A stretch of DNA of 64,000 nucleotides from Pectobacterium zantedeschiae (GCF_004137795.1 NZ_NWTM01000005.1:124001-188000), one strand, 5' to 3'; counted from the first letter of the stretch, positions 26,390-35,281 are shown. A program made the numbers and translations. Notes: generated by a model from the sequence alone, not told the origin.

Positions 26390-27334
26390 ATGAACCGATA
26401 TCTGGCACTGCGCATCGGTCAGGCACTGCTCGTGCTGTGGGCAGCATTCACCCTGTCTTTTATCCTGCTTCAGGCGATGCCGGGTGATGCTGTACTGATC
26501 AAATTTCAAAACCCAGAGCTCGGCCTAAGTGCCGAGCAGATCGCGCAGTTGCGTTTGTCCTACGGTGCCGATACGCCAGTACTCACGCAATACTTTCATG
26601 CCATAACGCAAATACTGCATGGCGATCTTGGCCTGTCTATTCAGGCGGGCGTGCCAGTCACCGAGCTTATTGCGGCGAATCTTCCCCCTACGCTGCTGCT
26701 CGCGGTGCTGGGATTCATCGCAGCGGGTCTATTAGCGTTTGCCCTCGCGTTCTTATCAACGCTGACGCCGTTTCAGTGGCTGCGAACCACACTGCAATCG
26801 CTGCCGTCACTATTCATTTCTGTACCAACATTCTGGCTGGGTATCGTACTGATTCAGATCTTCTCTTTCCGTCTGGGGCTGATTCCGGTGATTAACCCCG
26901 GCGAATGGGAAGGACTGATTTTGCCGGTTCTCACACTGGCGTTACCCATTTCTGCCCCGTTAGCTCAAGTGCTGATGCGCAGCATCGATCAGGTGCAAAC
27001 CCAACCTTTTGTCGCCGTCGCCCGCGCAAAAGGTGCCAGCCGCAGCGGCGTGCTCTGGCGACATATCGCCCGCAACGCGATGCTGCCCACGCTGACCATC
27101 GCCGGTTTACTGTTGGGCGAACTGATTGCAGGCGCGCTGATTACTGAAACCGTCTTTGGCCGTAACGGACTTGGCCAGCTAACGCAGGAAGCCGTGAACT
27201 ATCAGGACAGCAGTGTGCTACAGGCCATTGTGCTGATCTCCGCCGCCGCCTTTGTCGTCGTCAATCTGGCCGTCGACCTGCTCTATCCCCTCCTCGATCC
27301 GCGCCTGAAAAGAACGCCAGGAGCCACGCTATGA
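26390..27334 (+). CDS. ABC transporter permease (DppB-like)
   Basis: Membrane subunit of the importer, 314 residues with about six helices. It begins with the typical DppB/OppB N-terminus (RYLALRIGQALLVLWAAFTLSFILLQAMPGD) and contains the EAA loop region VARAKGASRSGVLWRHIARNAMLPT that contacts the ATPase. Its end overlaps the next gene by 4 bases (ATGA). Confidence 0.93.
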   Translation: MNRYLALRIGQALLVLWAAFTLSFILLQAMPGDAVLIKFQNPELGLSAEQIAQLRLSYGADTPVLTQYFHAITQILHGDLGLSIQAGVPVTELIAANLPPTLLLAVLGFIAAGLLAFALAFLSTLTPFQWLRTTLQSLPSLFISVPTFWLGIVLIQIFSFRLGLIPVINPGEWEGLILPVLTLALPISAPLAQVLMRSIDQVQTQPFVAVARAKGASRSGVLWRHIARNAMLPTLTIAGLLLGELIAGALITETVFGRNGLGQLTQEAVNYQDSSVLQAIVLISAAAFVVVNLAVDLLYPLLDPRLKRTPGATL

Positions 27335-28191
27335 CTACCGTTCAACTGGAAAAAATCACCTTTCCTCTTCTGCGCAAGCGACCGCTTCTGCGTCGCTACG
27401 CCTTTCAGCCAGGGCTACTACTGGCCTGGCTGGTGATGCTGACTGTCGCACTTTGGGCACTGTTTCCCGGCTGGTTTACCGGCTACAGCCCAACGGAAGG
27501 CATAGCAGGTGCCCAGCGGCTGGCACCTGACGCAGACTACTGGCTCGGTACCGATCAGTTAGGACGCGACCTCTATGCGCGCATCGTTTACGGCGCAGTG
27601 CACTCGTTGTCTGGTGCGGTTATCGCTGTCGGGCTGGGTTTGGTGCTCGGCAGCCTGTTCGGTCTCTTGGCTGGTGCCGTTGGCGGCTGGCTGGATAGCG
27701 TCGTCATGCGCAGCATTGACGTATTGCTGGCCATCCCCGGTCTACTGCTGGCGCTGAGCGTCATCATTCTGCTGGGCTTCGGCACGGTCAACGCCGCGAT
27801 TGCCGTGGGCGTCACCTCCGTCGCCAGCTTTACCCGACTGGTGCGTTCCGAGGTATTGCGCGTGCGCCACAGCGACTATGTCGAAGCCGCCTATGGCAGC
27901 GGCGGCACCTTTTTCAGCGTGCTGTGGCGACACATTTTACCGAATTCATTAACCACCGTTTTCGCTTTCGCCGCCCTGCAATTCGGCAGCGCGATTCTGG
28001 CGATCTCCACGCTCAGCTTCCTCGGTTACGGCGCACCACCGCCCACGCCGGAATGGGGACTGCTCATCGCCGAAGGCCGCAACTACATCGCTACCGCCTG
28101 GTGGCTAACCACGTTCCCCGGCCTGATTGTCGTACTCGTTGTGCTGTCCGCCAACCGTATCAGCCAATCAATCAGGAGAACAGAACGATGA
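27331..28191 (+). CDS. ABC transporter permease (DppC-like)
   Basis: Second membrane subunit, 286 residues, with WLGTDQLGRDLYARIVYGAVHSL near the N-terminus (the family signature GTDxLGRD) and the EAA loop VEAAYGSGGTFFSVLWRHILPNS. It begins with ATGA overlap to the upstream permease and ends with ATGA overlap to the ATPase gene, so the three are translationally coupled. Confidence 0.93.
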   Translation: MTTVQLEKITFPLLRKRPLLRRYAFQPGLLLAWLVMLTVALWALFPGWFTGYSPTEGIAGAQRLAPDADYWLGTDQLGRDLYARIVYGAVHSLSGAVIAVGLGLVLGSLFGLLAGAVGGWLDSVVMRSIDVLLAIPGLLLALSVIILLGFGTVNAAIAVGVTSVASFTRLVRSEVLRVRHSDYVEAAYGSGGTFFSVLWRHILPNSLTTVFAFAALQFGSAILAISTLSFLGYGAPPPTPEWGLLIAEGRNYIATAWWLTTFPGLIVVLVVLSANRISQSIRRTER

Positions 28192-29885
28192 GCCTGTCAG
28201 CGAGCTTACAAACCAGTGCGGTGGTACCCGTACTGGCTCTGGAGAATGTTACGATTGCCTACCGCAGCGACGATCGCGAACAGACCGTCGTGGAAGGTGT
28301 CTCTTTCCATATTCAGCCCGGTGAAGTCGTCGCGCTGGTGGGGGAATCCGGTTCAGGTAAAACCACCACTGCACAGGCCGTCATCGGCTTACTCGCCGAG
28401 AACGGTAGACTCACACGCGGCGCCATTCGGCTAAACGGCGTAGATATTAGCGGCTGGTCGCAGAAGCGACTAGACAGCGTGCGCGGTGCGCAGATCAGCC
28501 TGATCCCCCAAGATCCCACCAGTTCTCTGAATCCGGTACAGACCATTGGTGAGCAGGTAGATGAAATTCTGCGTATTCATCAGCGGGAAGATCGCCAGAC
28601 TACCCGCCAGAAAACGCTGGCGCTGCTGGAGCGCGTTGGCCTGAATCAGCCGGAACTACGGGCAAAACAGTATCCGCACGAACTCTCAGGCGGCATGAAA
28701 CAGCGCGTGTTAATAGCGATTGCCATTGCGCTAAAACCCGCACTGATTATTGCCGATGAGCCCACCAGCGCGCTGGATGTCACGGTGCAGAAACGTATTC
28801 TCGACCTGCTTGATGAGTTACGGCGCGAAAATGGCACAGCGGTGCTATTTGTCACCCACGATCTGGGCGTAGCCGCAGAGCGTGCCGATCGTCTGCTGGT
28901 CTTTCAGAACGGCTACATTCAAGAGCAAGGTCCAACGCTTGACGTGCTAAGCGCGCCCTCAAGCCACTATGCTCGCACGCTGCTGGCGAATGTTCCGTCG
29001 CTAAACCCGACGCCTCGTCCACCACGCAGCCATACATCCGATATTATTGTCTCGGTCGAAAATCTGGTGCAGACCTTTCCTCTATCTGGCCGTAAAGGCG
29101 AGCATTTTCGCGCGGTGGATGACGTCTCTTTCAGCGTGGCTCGCGGCACAACGCACGCCATTGTTGGCGAATCTGGCTCAGGTAAAACTACTACAGCACG
29201 CAGCCTGCTCGGGTTCCATCATCCCAGCGCAGGACGCATTCTGATCGACGGTACGGACATCACTCATCTGAAAGGTGAAGCGCTGCGCCAGTTCCGGCAG
29301 AAAATTCAGTTGGTGTATCAAAACCCCTTTGGCTCACTCGATCCCTCGCAGCGGTTGTACGACATCGTCGAAGAGCCGCTACGCAATTTTAATCGCCATA
29401 CCGCCGCACAGCGGGAGCGAAAAATTCATGAGATGTTCGAACGTGTCGCCCTGCCAGTTGCGCTGCTGTCACGCAAGCCGCGTGAGCTATCCGGCGGCCA
29501 GCGCCAACGCGTCGCTATCGCCCGAGCATTGGTGCTGGAACCGCAGGTGTTGGTATTGGACGAAGCCGTTTCCGCACTGGATGTCACGGTGCAGGCACAG
29601 ATTCTGCGTTTGCTGACTGAGCTACAGGAATCTCTGGGGCTAACGTACGTGTTCATCTCGCACGATTTGGCGGTAGTCCGCCAGATCGCCGATACCGTTT
29701 CCGTGCTGTATCACGGCAAGCAGCTCGAATCTGGTCCAGTGGAACACATCTTCGCTCATCCCGAGCATCGCTATACCCGAGAACTCATCGAGGCTATTCC
29801 CGGGCAGCAACACCCGGCTTTTGCCCGTTCACACCAACCTCAAATTCATGCTGAATCTACATTCGCACTAAACCAAGGACTGTAA
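28188..29885 (+). CDS. ABC transporter double ATP-binding protein (DppD-DppF fusion)
   Basis: Single polypeptide of 565 residues with two complete nucleotide-binding domains. First half: Walker A GESGSGKTTTAQ, Q-loop LIPQDP, signature LSGGMKQR, Walker B LIIADEPT. Second half: Walker A GESGSGKTTTAR, Q-loop LVYQNP, signature LSGGQRQR, Walker B VLVLDEAV. It replaces the separate DppD and DppF of E. coli. The ATG at 28188 overlaps the upstream permease stop; an apparent longer frame back to 27924 lies in the other frame of the permease. The next gene begins one base after its stop. Confidence 0.95.
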   Translation: MSLSASLQTSAVVPVLALENVTIAYRSDDREQTVVEGVSFHIQPGEVVALVGESGSGKTTTAQAVIGLLAENGRLTRGAIRLNGVDISGWSQKRLDSVRGAQISLIPQDPTSSLNPVQTIGEQVDEILRIHQREDRQTTRQKTLALLERVGLNQPELRAKQYPHELSGGMKQRVLIAIAIALKPALIIADEPTSALDVTVQKRILDLLDELRRENGTAVLFVTHDLGVAAERADRLLVFQNGYIQEQGPTLDVLSAPSSHYARTLLANVPSLNPTPRPPRSHTSDIIVSVENLVQTFPLSGRKGEHFRAVDDVSFSVARGTTHAIVGESGSGKTTTARSLLGFHHPSAGRILIDGTDITHLKGEALRQFRQKIQLVYQNPFGSLDPSQRLYDIVEEPLRNFNRHTAAQRERKIHEMFERVALPVALLSRKPRELSGGQRQRVAIARALVLEPQVLVLDEAVSALDVTVQAQILRLLTELQESLGLTYVFISHDLAVVRQIADTVSVLYHGKQLESGPVEHIFAHPEHRYTRELIEAIPGQQHPAFARSHQPQIHAESTFALNQGL

Positions 29886-29886
29886 A

Positions 29887-30921
29887 ATGGCAACGAAACG
29901 TCTGGGATTTTTCACACGGTTGCTGGATGACGTTTCCGCCCAGCAGCGTTACCGACTGGCAACGGAACAGATCGTCAAAGCAGAACAGTTAGGGTTCGAC
30001 AGCGCCTGGGTCGCGCAGCACCACTTTCACGCTGATGAAGGCGGGCTGCCTTCACCGCTGGTGTTTCTGGCGCTGGTCGCCGCCCGCACCCAGCGCATCC
30101 AACTCGGTACTGGCGTCATTACGCTGCCGATGGAAGAGCCACTGCGCGTGGCGGAAGATACCGCCGTGCTCGATTTACTCAGCAACGGCAGGCTGGAAGT
30201 CGGCGTAGGTTCCGGCGGTACGCCGTCCTCATTTGCTGCGTTTGGCCATGACAGCGCGCAACGCGGACAAATCCTCGGGCGCTATCTGGAGAAACTGCGC
30301 GCCGCGTGGCGAGGAGAGGCACTGAGCGAAGACGGTAATCAGCTCTATCCTGCTGCTCCGCATTTAGATAAGCGCGTCTGGCAGGCCACATTTTCCATCG
30401 AGGGTGCAGAACGAGCAGGCAAAGCGGGCGATGGCCTGATGCTCTCTCGTACCCAGCCACGCCCGGAACATTTCCCAGACGCCACGCTGGCGGACTTGCA
30501 AAATCCGATGATCGACGCCTATCTGGCTGCACTGCCTGCTGGCGTCGCACCGCGTATCCTGAGCTCACGTAGCGTTTTCGTTGCCGACGATCGTCAACTG
30601 GCGCTGAGCCTGGCAGAAAAAGGGCTTAATCGTTCAGCCGCCCGTTCCGGTACATTCCGCGCGATCCCTCACGACTCGATAGAAGCACTGATCGCCTCCT
30701 TCGACAGCCATGTCGGCACCGCACAGGACGTCACGGCGTCGCTTCGGGCAGACAGCTCACTGGAGCGGGCAACCGATGTGACATTCCAGGTGCATTCTAT
30801 CGATCCGCCACATGTGCTGATCCTCCGTTCACTTGAGCTGATTGCCACTCAGGTTGCACCCGCTTTGGGCTGGAAGCCCACCGTCAAACAGAAAAGCCCA
30901 CTTGGGCAGGAGATTGCATGA
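29887..30921 (+). CDS. LLM-class flavin-dependent monooxygenase
   Basis: Luciferase-like FMN-dependent monooxygenase, 344 residues, cytosolic TIM barrel. Seen: RLGFFTRLLDD at the start, FDSAWVAQHHFHADEGGLPSPLVFLALVAARTQ, LGTGVITLPMEEPLRVAEDTAVLDLLSNGRLEVGVGSGG, characteristic of the class. It resembles the putative luciferase-like family I recall next to peroxidase-like CMD proteins in other proteobacteria. Substrate unknown; oxidative cleavage of an imported molecule is an inference from the operon. Start 1 bp after the ATPase stop; its stop overlaps the next start by 4 bases (ATGA). Confidence 0.88.
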   Translation: MATKRLGFFTRLLDDVSAQQRYRLATEQIVKAEQLGFDSAWVAQHHFHADEGGLPSPLVFLALVAARTQRIQLGTGVITLPMEEPLRVAEDTAVLDLLSNGRLEVGVGSGGTPSSFAAFGHDSAQRGQILGRYLEKLRAAWRGEALSEDGNQLYPAAPHLDKRVWQATFSIEGAERAGKAGDGLMLSRTQPRPEHFPDATLADLQNPMIDAYLAALPAGVAPRILSSRSVFVADDRQLALSLAEKGLNRSAARSGTFRAIPHDSIEALIASFDSHVGTAQDVTASLRADSSLERATDVTFQVHSIDPPHVLILRSLELIATQVAPALGWKPTVKQKSPLGQEIA

Positions 30922-32051
30922 CGCACGCTAACACCTTACACACCCATGACGTATTGGATGCACTGGCCGAAATCAGCCCGGATTCTACCCTGGCCGCAGC
31001 CAGAAAAACCCGTGAGGCGGCAACCCGCCACACTCAGGGCAGCTATGACGCGCTGTTTAATGCCGCAGTACATGACGACGCGACATTACCGTTATCACTG
31101 CGTTTCTGGTTTGCGACAAAAATCAGTGGCTGGCAGCAGGATGAACAGCTACAGCATTTTTATACCGAGCGACTGGCGGACTTCCCAGAGCCTACGCTAA
31201 CACCCGCGCTACAGCTCGCGCTGGATCACGCTGAACGCCTGACGAAAACGCCCGTGCAAGCGGCCCCCACACACGTCAAAGCGCTGGAGCAGGCAGGCTG
31301 GTCGGTAGGCGATATCGTGACGCTTTCACAGCTCATCGCATTCGTGAATTTTCAAAGCCGTTTGCTGCGCGGCTATCGCCTTATTGCGGGTCATCGCGTT
31401 AGCCAGCCTCATTCACAGGCTGCCGTCGCTGGTCAATGGCATACCCAGCCGCAAACACACAGCGGCAAGTCCGCACCGCAGGCGTTTACTCAGGCGGAGC
31501 TAGGCTGGGAACCGTGGGTTGCCCCCAAGCCGCTGGCAGAATTCAATGCCGACGAGCAGGCGATTCTGGCGCGCTTCGGCCACACCGATTCCGACTATTT
31601 TCGTCTATTAGGGCGCAACTTGCCGGTGCTGGAACAGCGCACACTGACAGATAAAGGGATTTTTTATACCTCTGGCGGTCTACCGCGCAAAGAGCGCGAA
31701 CTGATTGCCGCCGTCACCAGCAAGGTCAACGGCTGCATCTATTGCGCTTCTGTGCATGCGCGTAAAGCCAGCCAACTTTCCAAGCAGGACCGCGACGTGC
31801 AGCGGCTTCTGGATGTCGTTCCTGGCGGCGATTTGAGCATAGGCCAAAGCCCACGCTGGCAGGCGATTATCGACTTTTCGGCACGCCTTTCCGCCACGCC
31901 CGCGCAGGTCAACGCGAACGACGTGAAACAGCTGCAAGAACAGGGATTGGATACGCTGGAAATTGTCGATGTTGTGCAGTCAGCCGCCTTCTTCTCCTGG
32001 GCCAACCGACTGATGCTTACGCTAGGCGAACCGTTCTGGCCGGAGCATTAA
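30918..32051 (+). CDS. Fused CMD-domain / alkylhydroperoxidase-domain protein
   Basis: 377 residues. N-terminal half (about 1-165) resembles carboxymuconolactone decarboxylase (AhpD-like) helical folds but lacks the CxxC centre. The C-terminal half (about 185-377) has the AhpD/peroxidase-related pattern, including VNGCIYCASVHARKASQ with the redox pair C-x2-C and the nearby histidine. I recall these as two families (Avi_7170-like and Avi_7169-like) that are often separate neighbours; here they are one chain. Last gene of the ABC-LLM operon. A function in detoxifying a peroxide or hydroperoxide made by the monooxygenase is possible but unproven. Confidence 0.82.
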   Translation: MTHANTLHTHDVLDALAEISPDSTLAAARKTREAATRHTQGSYDALFNAAVHDDATLPLSLRFWFATKISGWQQDEQLQHFYTERLADFPEPTLTPALQLALDHAERLTKTPVQAAPTHVKALEQAGWSVGDIVTLSQLIAFVNFQSRLLRGYRLIAGHRVSQPHSQAAVAGQWHTQPQTHSGKSAPQAFTQAELGWEPWVAPKPLAEFNADEQAILARFGHTDSDYFRLLGRNLPVLEQRTLTDKGIFYTSGGLPRKERELIAAVTSKVNGCIYCASVHARKASQLSKQDRDVQRLLDVVPGGDLSIGQSPRWQAIIDFSARLSATPAQVNANDVKQLQEQGLDTLEIVDVVQSAAFFSWANRLMLTLGEPFWPEH

Positions 32052-32074
32052 TCAGCGTTGTGCAATAGCGAATC

Positions 32075-32099
32075 AGGCGTCACGGGTGCCGTGCCGCCT
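32075..32099 (+). terminator. Terminator of the ABC/LLM operon
   Basis: AGGCG-TC-ACGG / CCGT-GC-CGCCT, a GC-rich hairpin with a 2x2 internal loop and a 3-nt loop, followed by a TTTCGG then a T-rich run. It sits between the convergent operon end and padC. Confidence 0.65.
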
Positions 32100-32107
32100 T
32101 TCGGTAT

Positions 32108-32617
32108 TTATTTTTTCAGGTAAGCAGGGAAATCCGCAGGCAATTCGCTGGCAGGGCAGTTGATGACCTCGTTGTTGTTCTCGCCACAGTCGCGGATGAA
32201 CGTAATAGTGGCGAATTCATCGATGACTTCGGTGGGGTACGCGGGGCCTGCTTCACGATACGCTTCCATTTCAGCAATATGTTCGTTCTGGAAGCACACC
32301 GTTTTCTCTGGATTATTGATGATCCAACGCGGGAAGAAGATAGTGCCATGGAAGAGCTTATCGGCAATATTCGCAATCAGGCTGACGTCTGTTCCCGTCG
32401 GTTCTGTCCATGAAATCTTATACACCTCACGGGCAACCTGCACGATATAAACCAGCTGATCCTTAACCCAACGGTTACCCACGATACCGCTATGAATACG
32501 GTAGTCTATCGTGTTGGCATTTTTGACATACAGTTCGTAATTCCAGCCATTATCGTAGGTATATATCAAATGTTTCCCTACAAAATGGCTCAGATCGTGT
32601 TGATTGAATGAAGGCAT
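32108..32617 (-). CDS. padC: Phenolic acid decarboxylase
   Basis: Cofactor-free decarboxylase converting ferulate, p-coumarate and caffeate to vinyl phenols, detoxifying plant cell-wall phenolic acids. 169 residues with the complete family sequence: LSHFVGKHLIYTYDNGWNYELYVKN, IDYRIHSGIVGNRWVKDQ, EVYKISWTEPTGTDVSL and the FHGTIFFPRWI segment near the active site. It is divergent from a LysR regulator 102 bp away, which probably controls it in response to phenolic acids. It supports a plant-associated lifestyle. Confidence 0.97.
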   Translation of the reverse strand: MPSFNQHDLSHFVGKHLIYTYDNGWNYELYVKNANTIDYRIHSGIVGNRWVKDQLVYIVQVAREVYKISWTEPTGTDVSLIANIADKLFHGTIFFPRWIINNPEKTVCFQNEHIAEMEAYREAGPAYPTEVIDEFATITFIRDCGENNNEVINCPASELPADFPAYLKK

Positions 32618-32719
32618 GATATTTCTCCTGAAATGTGTAAATTCACTCTAGAGCTTTATTAATTCGATGAATAACGCTATTTTTCAGGGAAAATCATTCA
32701 ATATTTAGATATATCTAAG
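32618..32719. promoter_or_regulatory. padC-lysR divergent operator region
   Basis: Contains the inverted repeat ATTC-GAT-GAAT (32662-32672) and the perfect 14-bp palindrome TTAGATATATCTAA (32705-32718), which ends right before the regulator ATG. Both are candidates for LysR binding; the second would block translation or transcription start of the regulator itself. Confidence 0.5.
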
Positions 32720-33592
32720 ATGCTGGCAAAGACGACACTGGAACAGTGGGAAATCCTTCAGGCGGTTATTGATTTGGGCGGCTATACACAGGCGGCAAAT
32801 GCGCTTCATCGCAGCCAGTCTTCGGTCAGCTACCAGCTCTCTCTGCTGCAAGAGCGATTGGGCATCACGCTACTCACGATCCACGGACGCAAAGCCGAGC
32901 TCACATCAGAGGGTGAAAGCCTGCTAGCACAGGTGCGACCCGTAATACGTTCTTTTCATGGGCTGGAAGCCCGCGCCCATTCTCTGAAAATGGGTGAACA
33001 GTCCAGCATCAACCTGGTGGTTGACAGCACCTTCCCCAAAGATCGCCTATTTCACCTGCTCAGCGCCTTTCAAAAACAGCATCCTGCCACACGTATCCAC
33101 TTGACCGAGGTGCTGCGTAATGAAACACCGAAACAGTTGAAGGCACGCGATGCGGATATTTACGTCATCACACAGCGTGAACTCGACGACATCGCCGGAC
33201 AATGGCTGATGAACGTTGATTTCATCGCTGTTGCCCACTGCCACCACCCACTTTTCACACTCCCTACACCGTTAAGCCATGAGGCTCTGTCTCGCTATCC
33301 TTGTGTAGAGATTGTGACGCGCACGACGCCGCATACGCAGCCTTCCTCTGCCGAGAGTTGGACATTCACCACGTTTGAAGCCGCTACACAGGCCGTTTTG
33401 CATCAAGTGGGCTACGGCTGGCTGCCGGAAGCACGAATTGCAGAACACATTACGCGGGGCGAACTACAAATACTGCCGTTACAGCAAGGGGAAAGGCGTA
33501 CCACACCGCTCTATCTGTTGGCCGAAGAGAAAGGGCAACTGCTCAGTAAAGAGATCCTCACGCTCATCTCGCTACTGTTCGGCAGGCTCTGA
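32720..33592 (+). CDS. LysR-family regulator, divergent from padC
   Basis: Transcription factor, 290 residues: N-terminal winged helix-turn-helix (YTQAANALHRSQSSVSYQLSLLQERLGITLL, about residues 20-52), then a type 2 periplasmic-binding-like ligand domain. The ATG at 32720 has no good Shine-Dalgarno sequence; a palindrome occupies the position where one would be. Its divergent placement suggests that it activates padC with a phenolic acid as inducer (inference); this is the usual LysR arrangement. Confidence 0.9.
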   Translation: MLAKTTLEQWEILQAVIDLGGYTQAANALHRSQSSVSYQLSLLQERLGITLLTIHGRKAELTSEGESLLAQVRPVIRSFHGLEARAHSLKMGEQSSINLVVDSTFPKDRLFHLLSAFQKQHPATRIHLTEVLRNETPKQLKARDADIYVITQRELDDIAGQWLMNVDFIAVAHCHHPLFTLPTPLSHEALSRYPCVEIVTRTTPHTQPSSAESWTFTTFEAATQAVLHQVGYGWLPEARIAEHITRGELQILPLQQGERRTTPLYLLAEEKGQLLSKEILTLISLLFGRL

Positions 33593-33633
33593 GGTACGGG
33601 GCGTTTATCGATAATATCGATGCTAAGGCCGTC

Positions 33634-34257
33634 CTACCGCCGGGACAAAGCCAGACGCGCGGCGAATGCCAGAAAGAGAACGCCCGTCGTTCGGTCCATC
33701 CATTTCACGACCGAGCCGCGCCGTAGAAAACGCGAGAGTGGGCGCGTAGCAGCAATCAGCGTAGACGACCACAGCGTGCCGATAACGACATGAATAAGAA
33801 CGAGCAGGTAAGTCCACAGCACGACCGAATGGCCGGCAGGGATAAACTGCGGCAGGAATGAAACATAGAACACGCCGATTTTCGGATTGAGTACGTTACC
33901 CAACATGCCACGGAGAAACCAGTTCTGATGCTTCGGTACATCTTGTGACGCCGCCATCACCAGCTCGGTTCTGGGCTTCAGGAGCATTTGCAAACCCAGC
34001 CAGCAGAGATACGCTGCACCGCACCATTTCAGGATGTTATAAGCCAGCTCCGACGCCGCAATCAGCGTTCCCAGACCAAACGCCACCATCGCGCCCCAAA
34101 TCAGGCAGCCGACTTGAATACCAAACGCGGCATGGAAAGCTTTCTTACTACCTTCAACGGTCGCGGTGCGTAAAATCAAGGCCGTGTCCAAACCCGGCGT
34201 CAGGGTTAATATCGTCGCGGCAAACGTAAAAGCAATCAGCGATTCGGTCAACGTCAC
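33634..34257 (-). CDS. LysE/RhtB-family amino acid exporter
   Basis: Inner-membrane exporter of the LysE superfamily, 207 residues with about six helices. It has the N-terminal LTPGLDTALILRTATVEGSKKAF, matching the RhtB signature (PGP/D-x-x), and YLCWLGLQMLLKP in the middle. GTG start with GGAG about 12 nt upstream, somewhat far. The upstream ATG at 34267 is out of frame. Substrate unknown (homoserine, threonine and others are possible). A terminator-like hairpin in the leader may influence it. Confidence 0.88.
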   Translation of the reverse strand: MTLTESLIAFTFAATILTLTPGLDTALILRTATVEGSKKAFHAAFGIQVGCLIWGAMVAFGLGTLIAASELAYNILKWCGAAYLCWLGLQMLLKPRTELVMAASQDVPKHQNWFLRGMLGNVLNPKIGVFYVSFLPQFIPAGHSVVLWTYLLVLIHVVIGTLWSSTLIAATRPLSRFLRRGSVVKWMDRTTGVLFLAFAARLALSRR

Positions 34258-34294
34258 GGTAATTCATCACTCCAGCAGGGAAAAAACACAAAAA

Positions 34295-34319
34295 GCATCA
34301 TTCTCTACGAGAATGATGC
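34295..34319 (-). terminator. Intrinsic terminator upstream of the LysE-type gene
   Basis: GCATCATTCTC / GAGAATGATGC, perfect 11-bp stem with a 3-nt loop, and on the minus strand followed by TTTTTGTGTTTTTT. It lies 38 bp upstream of the exporter start and 15 bp after a small open frame, so it terminates that or acts as an attenuator. Confidence 0.8.
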
Positions 34320-34333
34320 AAGATAGCAGGCAA

Positions 34334-34432
34334 TCAGTCCTCATTACGCTCGGTATAATATACGGCAGAGCCTGACCCTACCCAACCACTCTCTTCAGCC
34401 AGATCGCATAACGACAGCTCACAATCTGGCAC
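34334..34432 (-). CDS. Possible 32-residue small protein
   Basis: GTG-initiated frame reading MPDCELSLCDLAEESGWVG and ending SAVYYTERNED. It is open further upstream for about eight codons but without a start codon there. The composition is protein-like, and a strong terminator follows 15 bp after the stop. There is no good ribosome binding site at the GTG, so it may be a remnant of a longer gene. I do not recognise a family. Confidence 0.3.
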   Translation of the reverse strand: MPDCELSLCDLAEESGWVGSGSAVYYTERNED

Positions 34433-34522
34433 TGATTCAGAAAGCGTAAATAAGCTCCCTCAGCCGATTACCTTCCGCTACCCTATCCGGCAGGCAATGA
34501 TCCACGATACAGGTGTAGCACT

Positions 34523-35278
34523 ATGATAAAACGCGTCTTCCTCACACTCACTTTATTAACGCTTTCTGCATCCTCACTGGCGCAAGATGTCCTGCCAGAA
34601 GCAGTAAAAAGCATCGAAAAACAGGGTATTACGATCATTAAGCCGTTCACTGCGCCCGGCGGAGTGCAAGGCTGGCTGGGAAGCTATCAGGGCGTGGGGG
34701 TGACCATCTACTTAACACCTGACGGTAAGCATGCTATTTCGGGCTATATGTATGACGAAAATGGCAAAAATCTGAGTGAAGCGCTGATTCAGCAGGAAGT
34801 GTATGTTCCTGCGGGTCGGGAGATGTGGCAGAAATTACAGCAAGCGTCATTTATTACCGAAGGTTCGAAGGATGCACCGCGTAAAATCATCGTCTTCGCC
34901 GATCCGTTCTGCCCGTACTGCAAACAGTTCTGGCAGCAGGCACAGCCATGGGTGAAAGCAGGAAAAGTACAACTGCAAACGCTGCTGGTCGGCGTCATCA
35001 AACCAGAAAGCGGGCGTTATGCCGCGGCGATTCTTGCCGCCAGCGATCCGGCCAAAGCCTGGCATGAGTATGAGCTATCGAACGGCAAAACGGTGCCGCC
35101 GTTCCCCGAAACCTCATCACGCGACATCTGGAATAAAATCCAGCTTAATCAGCGGCTAATGGATGAACTGGGTGCAAATGTCACGCCAGCCATCTATTAC
35201 CTGAACGATAAAGATGAGCTACAGCAGGTGGTCGGGCTGCCGGATGAACAGCAGTTAGCGGAGATGATGGGGAAATAG
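34523..35278 (+). CDS. dsbG: DsbG, thiol:disulfide interchange protein
   Basis: Periplasmic thiol-disulfide isomerase/chaperone that reduces single-cysteine sulfenic acids and is kept reduced by DsbD. 251 residues: signal peptide of about 20 residues (ending SSLAQ), N-terminal dimerisation domain, and a thioredoxin fold with the active site [13 protein letters not shown] (CPYC) and the cis-proline region VTPAIYY. Resembles E. coli DsbG rather than DsbC (active site CGYC). Single gene with its own terminator downstream. Confidence 0.95.
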   Translation: MIKRVFLTLTLLTLSASSLAQDVLPEAVKSIEKQGITIIKPFTAPGGVQGWLGSYQGVGVTIYLTPDGKHAISGYMYDENGKNLSEALIQQEVYVPAGREMWQKLQQASFITEGSKDAPRKIIVFADPFCPYCKQFWQQAQPWVKAGKVQLQTLLVGVIKPESGRYAAAILAASDPAKAWHEYELSNGKTVPPFPETSSRDIWNKIQLNQRLMDELGANVTPAIYYLNDKDELQQVVGLPDEQQLAEMMGK

Positions 35279-35281
35279 ACG

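Noticed and set aside
27924-28187. N-terminal extension of the double ATPase
   Set aside because: It is in a different frame of the permease gene; the ATG at 28188 overlaps the permease stop and follows a good ribosome binding site.
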